In this document: one piece after another, positions 6,551-13,309 of the stretch | How positions within the stretch are numbered: position 1 is the first letter of the stretch | Layout of the letters: each line of letters opens with the position of its first letter | Source of the DNA: CAYMLL01 sp964390645 | GTDB taxonomy: Bacteria > Planctomycetota > UBA8108 | Direction: 5' to 3' | DNA: 13,309 bases | Assembly: GCA_964390645.1 (NCBI GenBank) | Contig: CAYMLL010000221.1 | Location: 1 to 13,309, forward strand | Position numbers and translations under genes: made by a program | The notes under the pieces: model-generated | What the model saw: the letters and a program-made list of their open reading frames with translations, nothing else | Databases searched by the model: none | Told to the model about the DNA's origin: nothing

Positions 6551-6670
6551 GATGTTCCTCGAAGACGTCTTTGCGGTTGACGAACTCGTTGTCCGGCTTC
6601 ACCCTGGAGATCGGGTCATTTCCCGGTTTCGGCGTCTCGATTGCAATCATCAGGTCACGAGGGTTCGTTC

Positions 6671-9600
6671 ATGATCCCGTCCAAGCTGAGGTCCGTGGCG
6701 TGGCAGCGATCGTTCATCGCGACCCTTGTTCTCGCCTCGTTCGAGTCGGTGTCCGCCCAGGTCGTCATCAACGAGGTGCTCGCGCGAAATCACTTCACGA
6801 ACACCGACGAAGATGGGGACTCGAGCGACTGGGTCGAGCTCTACAACCCTGGTCCCGAGTCGGTCGATCTCACGGATCACGCGCTCAGTGATTCGCGCGC
6901 CGATCTGCGCAAGTGGGTGCTGCCGCGGATGGTGGTCCCGGCGGACTCCTACGTGCTGCTCTGGTGCTCGGGAAAGAACCGCGTCGAGGCGGGAGAGGAT
7001 CGCATCGTCGAGCCGAACTCGCCGCTGCCGTTCGTCGCCAATTTGATCGACAGAGATGACGAATGGCGCTACACGGTGGGTATGCCAGAAGACGAAGGAC
7101 CGACGTCCGACTGGAGGAGCCCGGATTACGACGACACCTCCTGGGAGACCGGACTCCCCGCCTTCGGCTTCGGTAACGACGACGGCATCCGGAGCGAGAC
7201 GGCGTCGGGCATCGGTGGTCTGCTCCTGCGACGGACCTTCGAGTTTCGACCGGGTCTCGACAACCTCGTCCTGCAGTTGCGTTTCGACGACGGATTCGTC
7301 GCTTACCTCAACGGTGAGCGCGTCGCTGCGGGGAACTTCCCGGATGGCGAGGAGCCGACCTTCGCGAGCACCGCGACTCGCTCTCACTCGCCACGCCGGT
7401 CGGAGCGCTTCGATTTGACGCCCTTCCTCGAATCGTTGACCCCGGGCCCGAACACCCTGGCGATCTTCGGGCTCAACACGCGTACGTCCAGCAGCGATGT
7501 GGTCCTCGATCCGGAGCTGGGGACGGTGCCGCCCGTGCTCCACACGAGCTTTCGTCTGACGAGCGCCGGCGAGTCGCTTTTTCTTGTCGACCCCGGTGGT
7601 GAAATCGTCGACGAGGTCTCGTTCCCCCCGCAGAGCTTCGATCAGTCCTACGCCCGTTCGCCGAACGGCAGCGGCGGCTTCCGCTATCATCTGACGCCGT
7701 CGCCGCTTGTCGCCAACGGCGGTCCGACGGGCGATCGTCCTCTCGTCGTCACCGACACCGTGTTCAGCGTCGATCGCGGCTTCTACGAGGAGCCCTTTGA
7801 TGTCGAGATCACGTCCGCTACCGAGGGTGCGGAGATCCGCTTCACCCTCGACGGGTCGGAGCCGTCCGAGGAGAACGGCACGCTCCTCGAGGGGGCGGTC
7901 TCGATCGACGGAACCACCACCCTTCGCGCCCGTGCGTTCAAGGTCGGAATGCGTCCGACGAACATCGACTCGCAGACCTACGTCTTTCTCGACGACGTTG
8001 TCCGGCAGGATCTCCAGGCAACGCTCGCATACGGATTCCCTCGCACGTGGGGCGCCACCGCGGCCGACTACGGCATGGACCCGGACGTCATCGGACCACG
8101 AGATCGTTTCGGCGGCATCTACGTGGAGACGATTGTCGACGACCTGCGCTCGCTGCCGACGATGTCGATCGTGATGGATATCGCTGACCTCCTCGGACCG
8201 CGTGGCATCTACACGAACTCGGAGTCGCGAGGCCCGGCCTGGGAGCGACCTGCTTCCGTCGAGATGTTCTCGCCCGAGGACGGCACGGAGTTCCAGGTGA
8301 ACTGCGGCATCCGGATACAGGGCGGCTGGTTCCGCTCGCATTCCGGCGCTCGTAAGCACTCCCTGCGCCTGCTCTTCAAGCGCCGGTACGGTCCGACCAA
8401 GCTCGAGTCCTCGCTCTTCGGCGAGGACGGGAACGATCGCTTCGACACGATCACCTTGCGCGCGGGAGCCAACGACGGCTACTCGTGGAACGCGGCTCGT
8501 CTGACCGAACAGTACACCCGCGACGAGTTCGGTCGCAGCCTGCAGCGCGCGACCGGCAACGCCGGCGCTCGCGGGACCTTCGTTCACCTCTACATCAACG
8601 GGATCTACTGGGGAGTCTACAATCCGGTCGAGCGACCGGACCACTCCTTCTCGGCGAAGTATTACGGCGGCGACAAGGACGACTGGGACGCGGTCCACGA
8701 CTTGCAGACCACGAACGGCGACAACCGCGCCTGGGGGGACATGCTGCGTGTCGCGGCCCGCGCTCGCTCGTCTCTCGAGGCGTACCAGGAGCTTCAGGGA
8801 CGCAATCCCGACGGCAGCGCCAACCCGGACTTCCCGCATCTCGCGGACGTGCCGAATTACGTCGACTACCTGATCGTCAACGTCTACGGCGGCAACTGGG
8901 ACTGGCCGTGGAAGAACTGGTGGGCGGGCAGGGATCGCACGGCGTCGAGCACCGGATTCAAGTTCTACTGCTGGGACTACGAGAACACGATGGGGAACAA
9001 CCGCGATCGGTCCCCGCTGCACAAGAACGCGCTCCAGAACAACTTCTCCTCCGCCGGTGAGCTTCACACGAACCTGCGATCGAATTCCGAGTACCGACAG
9101 CTCTTCGCCGACCGCATTCATCGGCTGTTCTTCAACGATGGGCCGCTGACGCCTGCGTCGCTGGTCCCGCGCTACGACAGCCTGGTTGCTCGGGTGGAAC
9201 GGGCCATCGTCGCCGAGTCGGCGCGCTGGGGTGACCAGCATCACGGCATTCCCTTGACGCAGCGCGAATGGCGTACGGAGCGTGACTGGCTTCTTCGCAC
9301 CTACCTCGTGGAGCGGTCGGGGATCGTCCTGCAGCAGTTCCGTGCCGCGGGGCTCTATCCGCGCATCGCTGCTCCCGAGTACGCGCGTCACGGTGGGGTG
9401 GTTCCGGCCGGCTATCGTGCTCTGTTACACGTTCCGCAGGGTGAGGTCCTCTACACGACAAATGGCGCCGACCCGCGGCTCCCGGGCGGTGAGGTCTCGC
9501 CGTTTGCGAGCGTGGCGACCCTCGGTGATCCGGTGACGGTCTTGCCGGCGGCGGGTGCAGTGCGGATTCACGTGCCTTCGGATGACTCTCTCGGGCGTGA

Positions 9601-10978
9601 CTGGACCGCCGCGGACTTCGACGACTCCGGGGGGGACCTCGGAACGATGCCGGTGGGCTACGAGACCGGCTCGGGATACGAGGAGCTGATCGCCACCGAC
9701 CTGCGCGAGGCGAGGCACGAGGTCAACGCGACGGTGTATCTGCGGCAGGAGTTCGTCGTCGAGGATCTCTCCACGCTCGCGTTCTTGACGCTCCGCATGC
9801 GGTACGACGACGGTTTTGTCGGGTATCTCAACGGCGAGCGAGTCGTCGAGAAAAACGCGCGTGCGGACACCGAGTGGAACTCGCGTGCATCCCGCAGTCA
9901 CTCCGACAACGCAGCAGTGGATTTCGCGAGCTTCGATCTTCGACATGCCGCCGAGCACCTGGTCTCCGGGCGTAACGTCTTCGCCTTGCAAGCGATGAAC
10001 TTCCGCGCGACCGATGGGGACTTCCTGATGCAGTCGGAGATCGTTGCGACGGACTCCGCCGAGGGCGGCATCGCGATCGACGCCAGCACGCGCGTGCTGG
10101 CACGTGCGCGTGTCGAAGCCGGCTGGAGCGCCCTGGCCGAGGCGGTCTTCCTCGTGGACACCGGTATCCCGCTGCGAGTCACGGAGATCATGTACCATCC
10201 GGCGTTGCCTCCGGCAGGGGGCACCTGGGAGTCGGACGACTTCGAGTTCGTCGAGCTTCTCAATGTCGGAGCCTCCTCGATTCGTCTCGAGGACATCGTC
10301 CTTCGCGGGGCAGTCGAGTTCGAGTTCGCCCGCAGCCCCGAGACGCTTCTCGAGCCGGGCCAGCGGATCGTCGTCGTCGAGAATCTCGAGGCCTTCGCAT
10401 CGCTACACGACGTCTCCGGGATCCGGGTTGCCGGGCAGTATCGCGGCAAGCTGGACAATGACGGTGAGCGATTGATCCTGGAAGGCTTTCTCGGTGAGCC
10501 GATCCTCGACTTCACGTACAGCGACGAGTGGCATCCGGTGACCGACGGTGGGGGACGCTCGCTGGTCTTTGCTGACCCCGCGCAGCCGCGCGAGGCGTGG
10601 TCCGACGGCGCCGGGTGGATCTCCGGGGCCGTCGACGGCGGCTCGCCGGGAGCGGATGACGGGGATGTCGAGCCGCGCGGCGGTTGGCAGAGGATCGGTG
10701 ACATCGACCAGAACGGTCGACTCAACACGACCGATGCGGTGCTGATCCTGACCTCGCTCGTTCTCGGACGCGAGCCACGGATCCCGTGCGACCCCGGAGC
10801 CGCCAGGGGCTTCGCGGCGGGAGGAAACCTCACGGTCTACGACGTCGATGCCAGCGGCGACGTCAACCTCACGGACGGCATCTCGGTCCTCAACTTCCTC
10901 TTCCGGCGCGGGGCTCCGCCGGCGCTCGGGACGGACTGTGTGCGCGTCGACGGCTGCCCCGACGCGTGCTCGGACTGA
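6671..10978 (+). CDS. Giant secreted CotH-kinase protein with lamin-tail, chitobiase-type and dockerin-like domains
   Basis: This is 1435 residues from ATG 6671 (GAGGG 7 bases upstream). The signal peptide is residues 1-29, cleaving after SVSA. Order of domains: lamin-tail domain (LTD), first half from VVINEVLARN (31) with DWVELYNPG; a beta-sandwich-like module at ~122-285 (FDDGFVAYLNGERV); LTD second half at ~286-355 (GESLFLVDPGGEIVDEV); a chitobiase/hexosaminidase C-terminal-type domain at ~363-436 (IRFTLDGSEPS); CotH kinase at ~494-890 (LPTMSIVMD, CGIRIQGGWFRSHSGARKHS, HLYINGIYWGVYNPVERPD, and CWDYENTMGN with D769 and E771); a second chitobiase-type domain (LYTTNGADPRLPGGEVSP) interrupted by a second copy of the module (~960-1128, YDDGFVGYLNGERV) and resuming at VLARARVEAGWSAL; LTD2 at ~1167-1331; a dockerin-like pair (D1344-D1355 and D1391-D1402) and a Cys-rich end. 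CotH domains can phosphorylate proteins; the target is unknown. Likely exported and bound to a surface or matrix. Confidence 0.93.
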   Translation: MIPSKLRSVAWQRSFIATLVLASFESVSAQVVINEVLARNHFTNTDEDGDSSDWVELYNPGPESVDLTDHALSDSRADLRKWVLPRMVVPADSYVLLWCSGKNRVEAGEDRIVEPNSPLPFVANLIDRDDEWRYTVGMPEDEGPTSDWRSPDYDDTSWETGLPAFGFGNDDGIRSETASGIGGLLLRRTFEFRPGLDNLVLQLRFDDGFVAYLNGERVAAGNFPDGEEPTFASTATRSHSPRRSERFDLTPFLESLTPGPNTLAIFGLNTRTSSSDVVLDPELGTVPPVLHTSFRLTSAGESLFLVDPGGEIVDEVSFPPQSFDQSYARSPNGSGGFRYHLTPSPLVANGGPTGDRPLVVTDTVFSVDRGFYEEPFDVEITSATEGAEIRFTLDGSEPSEENGTLLEGAVSIDGTTTLRARAFKVGMRPTNIDSQTYVFLDDVVRQDLQATLAYGFPRTWGATAADYGMDPDVIGPRDRFGGIYVETIVDDLRSLPTMSIVMDIADLLGPRGIYTNSESRGPAWERPASVEMFSPEDGTEFQVNCGIRIQGGWFRSHSGARKHSLRLLFKRRYGPTKLESSLFGEDGNDRFDTITLRAGANDGYSWNAARLTEQYTRDEFGRSLQRATGNAGARGTFVHLYINGIYWGVYNPVERPDHSFSAKYYGGDKDDWDAVHDLQTTNGDNRAWGDMLRVAARARSSLEAYQELQGRNPDGSANPDFPHLADVPNYVDYLIVNVYGGNWDWPWKNWWAGRDRTASSTGFKFYCWDYENTMGNNRDRSPLHKNALQNNFSSAGELHTNLRSNSEYRQLFADRIHRLFFNDGPLTPASLVPRYDSLVARVERAIVAESARWGDQHHGIPLTQREWRTERDWLLRTYLVERSGIVLQQFRAAGLYPRIAAPEYARHGGVVPAGYRALLHVPQGEVLYTTNGADPRLPGGEVSPFASVATLGDPVTVLPAAGAVRIHVPSDDSLGRDWTAADFDDSGGDLGTMPVGYETGSGYEELIATDLREARHEVNATVYLRQEFVVEDLSTLAFLTLRMRYDDGFVGYLNGERVVEKNARADTEWNSRASRSHSDNAAVDFASFDLRHAAEHLVSGRNVFALQAMNFRATDGDFLMQSEIVATDSAEGGIAIDASTRVLARARVEAGWSALAEAVFLVDTGIPLRVTEIMYHPALPPAGGTWESDDFEFVELLNVGASSIRLEDIVLRGAVEFEFARSPETLLEPGQRIVVVENLEAFASLHDVSGIRVAGQYRGKLDNDGERLILEGFLGEPILDFTYSDEWHPVTDGGGRSLVFADPAQPREAWSDGAGWISGAVDGGSPGADDGDVEPRGGWQRIGDIDQNGRLNTTDAVLILTSLVLGREPRIPCDPGAARGFAAGGNLTVYDVDASGDVNLTDGISVLNFLFRRGAPPALGTDCVRVDGCPDACSD
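10697..10975 (+). other. Dockerin-type-I-like double calcium-binding region of the CotH protein
   Basis: Two loops match the D-x-D/N-x-D/S-G-x-x-x-x-x-D calcium-binding pattern: DIDQNGRLNTTD (residues 1344-1355) followed by AVLILTSLVLG, and DVDASGDVNLTD (1391-1402) followed by GISVLNFLFRRG. The loop-helix pairs are separated by an unusually Gly/Ala-rich linker, and the protein ends in three cysteines (C-V-R-V-D-G-C-P-D-A-C). In planctomycete-like genomes such regions terminate many secreted proteins that are not cellulosomal. Calcium binding is expected from the motif; a cohesin partner is not seen in this window. Confidence 0.75.
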
Positions 10979-11020
10979 GCGACGTCCGAGGCTCCACCAC
11001 GTCTGGCAGGGTGTTCATGA

Positions 11021-11038
11021 GTACGGGAAGTCCCGTAC
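11021..11038. terminator. Hairpin between convergent genes, possible bidirectional terminator
   Basis: GTACGGG (11021-11027) and CCCGTAC (11032-11038) form a perfect 7-bp stem with an AAGT loop, 43 bp after the CotH stop and 34 bp from the stop of the convergent gene. There is no T-run on either side, so it is not a classic intrinsic terminator, but its placement between two convergent stops fits a 3'-end structure for both transcripts. Confidence 0.45.
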
Positions 11039-11071
11039 CCTTCACCGCCTTCCGAGACCGACTCACCCGCT

Positions 11072-11956
11072 TCAGGAGCGCCCGGGCGAGAACGGCGCGA
11101 GGACGGATGCGAGCGCGTCGCGAAAGGGTGTGCGTTGACCGACGCCCAGCGTCTCGAGCTCCCTGCAGTCGAGCCGGGTGTTCTTCGGCCGTGGCGCTCC
11201 GCCGGGCGGGTCCGGCTGCGGAATGAGCTTCTGGTGCGGCAGATTCCAGATATCGCAGATCTGGCGGCCCATCTCGTACTTCGTCATCGCCTCGTCCGCC
11301 GACCAGTGGACCGTGCCGGCGACACTCGCTCCATCGGCGTGCTTCTCGATCATTCGTCGGACAACTGCCGCGACGTCGGCTGTCGAAGTCGGGTAGCGGG
11401 TTTGCCAGTGATCCAGCTTCACCTGTGCGTGGGTCAACAGATCCCTGGCGATCATCGTTACCGGTGACTCGTCGAGTGACTCGACCCGACCGTAGAGGAC
11501 GGGAACCCGCAGCACACAGTTCGCCGGGATCGTGCGCACGACGTGCTCGCCTTCGAGTTTGCTCTTGCCGTAGAAGTTGAGCGGGTTCGGCGTCGCGTCT
11601 GGACGGTAGGGAGGGCTCGAGCCGTCGAAGACGTAGTCGGTCGAGAGGTAGACGACCCGAGCGTCGATCGCTGCCGCGATCTCGACGATGCTGCGAGTCG
11701 CTTCCACGTTGAGCGACAGCGTCGCGTCGGGGTCGTTCTCGCTGACGTCCGGACGGCGTTCGGCTGCCGAGTGGATGATCGCGTCTGGGCGCTGCTCCCG
11801 GAGCAGGGCCTCCACGGCGTTCCGGTCGGTGAGATCGGTGGCGATGACTCCCCCGGTCGCACGGCGGAAGCCGGTGCCTACGACGTGGAGGGAGGTCTTT
11901 CTGAGCTCGAGTGCGCGACCCAGGAGCCCCGTGACTCCTGTGACCAGGACTCTCAT
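11072..11956 (-). CDS. SDR-family NAD(P)-binding protein, RmlD/MAT2B-like
   Basis: A 294-residue protein from ATG 11956 (GGAGA 8 bases upstream); the open frame extends to 12355 but that part overlaps the divergent gene. It is an extended short-chain dehydrogenase: nucleotide-binding TGVTGLLG (residues 6-13), LSTDYVFDG (S105, T106) and the Y129-x-x-x-K133 pair in FYGKSK. This is the dTDP-4-dehydrorhamnose reductase (RmlD) family. However, VVGTGFRRA, AAERRPDVSENDPDA, LDHWQTRYPT, GTVHWSADEAMTKYEMG and LDCRELETLGVGQRTPFR recall, motif by motif, the eukaryotic MAT2B regulatory subunit of methionine adenosyltransferase rather than rhamnose-pathway RmlD. No other rhamnose or sugar-nucleotide genes flank it, so a rhamnose role is not supported by context, and neither is a metK neighbour seen. 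Cytoplasmic. The fold and cofactor assignment is firm; the reaction is open. Confidence 0.85.
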   Translation of the reverse strand: MRVLVTGVTGLLGRALELRKTSLHVVGTGFRRATGGVIATDLTDRNAVEALLREQRPDAIIHSAAERRPDVSENDPDATLSLNVEATRSIVEIAAAIDARVVYLSTDYVFDGSSPPYRPDATPNPLNFYGKSKLEGEHVVRTIPANCVLRVPVLYGRVESLDESPVTMIARDLLTHAQVKLDHWQTRYPTSTADVAAVVRRMIEKHADGASVAGTVHWSADEAMTKYEMGRQICDIWNLPHQKLIPQPDPPGGAPRPKNTRLDCRELETLGVGQRTPFRDALASVLAPFSPGRS

Positions 11957-12006
11957 CGTGCCGTCTCCATGGTGGTTTTCGGGTGACGGAGCTTCCAGAC
12001 TGTGGT

Positions 12007-12052
12007 CGGAAGCCCTCGACATCAAGTCGGAAAGCTGGCGTTCGGGCTTCCG
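12007..12052. promoter_or_regulatory. 9-bp inverted repeat upstream of the propeller-fusion gene
   Basis: CGGAAGCCC (12007-12015) and GGGCTTCCG (12044-12052) are perfect inverted copies 28 bases apart, inside the 115-bp spacer between divergent starts at 11956 and 12072. The downstream arm ends 19 bases before ATG 12072. It could be a leader hairpin or a dimeric operator; nothing in the sequence decides between them. Confidence 0.4.
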
Positions 12053-12071
12053 TCTGCGTAGAACCGACGTC

Positions 12072-13309
12072 ATGAGAACTCCCCACCCCTTCCTCGCCGT
12101 TGCCGTTGCCTCTTCGGTTGTCGTGAGTGGAATCCGATTCCGGACCATGGCCGAGGATGCCGCCGACAGGATCCCTCTCGAGGCGCCCGCGACCTGGGGA
12201 GGCGAGACGATTCGTCTGCCGCCGCCGTTCGCGCCGGACATGAAGCTGCGCGGCGTCGAGGAGATCCGCTTCGCCCCGGGCATGTTCAAGGCCGACTCGG
12301 AGTCGTTCTTCTCGTACGTCTTCGTGTTTCGCGTGCCGGCCTCCATCGAGCTCACCGTGGATGTCCTGAGGCGGGAGACCCTGGCGTACTACCGCGGGCT
12401 TGCCAGGGCCGTGATGCGTGGCAAGGGCGCCGACTTCGACAGGTTCGAGCTTGATCTCGAGGAGCTCGTCGTCGGTGACCGGGTGGCCGAGACTCCCGGC
12501 GGCGTGACTCCGTATCGTGGCTCACTCCGGTGGGTCGAGCCCTTCGTGACGAAGTCGTCACAGACGCTTCACATCGAGATGGACGTGTGGAAGGCCAGGG
12601 CCACGGAGCATCTCTACATCTGCTGCTGCGTCTCGCCGAGACAGCCGTCCCTGGCGCCGTGGAAGGAGATGCGCCAGGTGCGGAGTCGGCTCGTCCAGAC
12701 CGTCGTGCCCCGGGCAGCGCGCCGTCGTTCGCCTTCGTGGTCGCGCTGGCCGTCCTTTCGGGGCGCCGACGCATCCGGAGTCGCGGATCGTCAGAATCTG
12801 CCGGGCTCGTGGCGGGTCGACGAGGCGGGTGGCCGGATTCGCTGGGTCACCGCGATCCCGGGGCTCGCGCACTCGAGCCCGATTGTCTGGGACGACCGGC
12901 TCTTCGTCACATCGGCGATCACCAGCGAGAAGTCGGCGAGCTTTCGTCCGGGGCTCTACGGATCGGGGGACGCGTCGCAGGACAGATCGCCGCATCGCTG
13001 GATGCTCTACTGCGTGGATCGACGCAGTGGCCAGATTCGCTGGAGGCGCGTCGCTGCCAGCGGCAAGCCGGAGGAGAAGCGGCATATCAAGGGAACGTAC
13101 GCGAACTCGACGCCTGCGACCGACGGCCGGCATGTCGTCGCGTTCTTCGGCTCGCACGGAGTGCACGCGTATGGCGTCGACGGGGAGCATCTGTGGAGCG
13201 CCGACCTTGGTCGTCTGGATCTCGGCGCCTACGATGCGCCGGACTACGAATGGGGAACCGCGAGCTCCCCGATCATCCACGAGGGCCTGGTCTTCGTGCA
13301 GTGTGATAC
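12072..13309 (+). CDS. Fusion of an uncharacterised domain with a PQQ-like beta-propeller, 3' end outside the window
   Basis: The frame is open from ATG 12072 to the right edge (412 codons). The N-terminus has a weak signal-peptide-like stretch (HPFLAVAVASSVVVSG). Residues about 43-190 form a globular domain I know only as a recurring uncharacterised family in this kind of genome: GGETIRLPPPFAPDMKL, GVEEIRFAPGMFKADSES, FFSYVFVFRV, LAYYRGLARAVMRGKG, with an odd triple cysteine at 184-186. After a basic linker (RRRSPSWSR) a propeller begins at W226 with WPSFRGADASGVAD, followed by blade motifs IRWVTAIPGLAHSSP, LYCVDRRSGQIRWRR, TYANSTPATDG, and WGTASSPIIHEGLVFVQ. The propeller is truncated by the edge at about three to four blades. 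No clear ribosome binding site precedes the ATG. It is divergent from the SDR gene. Periplasmic location is likely but not certain; function unknown. Confidence 0.78.
   Translation, partial: MRTPHPFLAVAVASSVVVSGIRFRTMAEDAADRIPLEAPATWGGETIRLPPPFAPDMKLRGVEEIRFAPGMFKADSESFFSYVFVFRVPASIELTVDVLRRETLAYYRGLARAVMRGKGADFDRFELDLEELVVGDRVAETPGGVTPYRGSLRWVEPFVTKSSQTLHIEMDVWKARATEHLYICCCVSPRQPSLAPWKEMRQVRSRLVQTVVPRAARRRSPSWSRWPSFRGADASGVADRQNLPGSWRVDEAGGRIRWVTAIPGLAHSSPIVWDDRLFVTSAITSEKSASFRPGLYGSGDASQDRSPHRWMLYCVDRRSGQIRWRRVAASGKPEEKRHIKGTYANSTPATDGRHVVAFFGSHGVHAYGVDGEHLWSADLGRLDLGAYDAPDYEWGTASSPIIHEGLVFVQCD

Noticed and set aside
6393..6650. 85-residue minus-strand ORF (MIAIETPKPGNDPIS...)
   Set aside because: Its second half is antisense to the DUF1552 remnant and turns into Arg/Gly-rich filler; no family recognised.
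6650..9391. 913-residue minus-strand open frame opposite the CotH gene
   Set aside because: No signal peptide or domain, composition typical of an antisense shadow, and the plus strand has continuous recognisable domains.
11957..12355. N-terminal extension of the SDR protein upstream of MRVLVTG
   Set aside because: The nucleotide-binding fold starts at once after ATG 11956 with a ribosome binding site; the extension overlaps the divergent fusion gene.

Overview
The window is high-GC bacterial DNA that is densely coding on both strands. The gene content points to the Planctomycetota or a close relative: formylglycine sulfatases, secreted PQQ-like beta-propeller proteins, a very large CotH-kinase protein with lamin-tail domains and a C-terminal dockerin-like module, and the remains of a cytochrome/DUF1552 gene pair. 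This placement rests on family content only; there is no rRNA or marker gene here.

Layout. 1-201 (-) is the N-terminus of a secreted sulfatase that runs off the left edge. It is divergent from a secreted PQQ-like propeller protein (325-1578, +), and a strong stem-loop lies between them. Convergent with that gene is a four-part minus-strand unit read from 5817 down to 1604. It encodes a tripartite tricarboxylate transporter (TTT): a lipoprotein-like TctC solute-binding domain that runs without a stop into a TctB membrane domain, then TctA, then a second sulfatase without a signal peptide. The sulfatase start overlaps the tctA stop by four bases (ATGA). The tctC part is broken by a frameshift near 5390. 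The best reading of the unit is uptake of a carboxylated, sulfated compound followed by cytoplasmic desulfation, but the frameshift means it may be inactive in this strain or mis-sequenced here.

6079-6550 (+) is a relic. A signal peptide and the start of a cytochrome-like domain are joined directly to the last ~120 codons of a DUF1552 gene, with two in-frame stops. It looks like a deletion that fused the start of one gene of a common pair to the end of the other.

6671-10978 (+) is a 1435-residue secreted CotH-family protein. Its lamin-tail and chitobiase-type domains are each interrupted by a copy of the same beta-sandwich-like module, and it ends in a two-repeat dockerin-like domain. A hairpin separates it from the convergent gene 11072-11956 (-), an SDR/RmlD-type protein unusually close in motif content to the eukaryotic MAT2B subunit. 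Divergent from that, and running off the right edge, is a fusion of an uncharacterised ~150-residue domain with a PQQ-like propeller (12072-13309, +). A 9-bp inverted repeat sits in that divergent spacer.

No tRNA, rRNA, CRISPR array or insertion sequence was seen.
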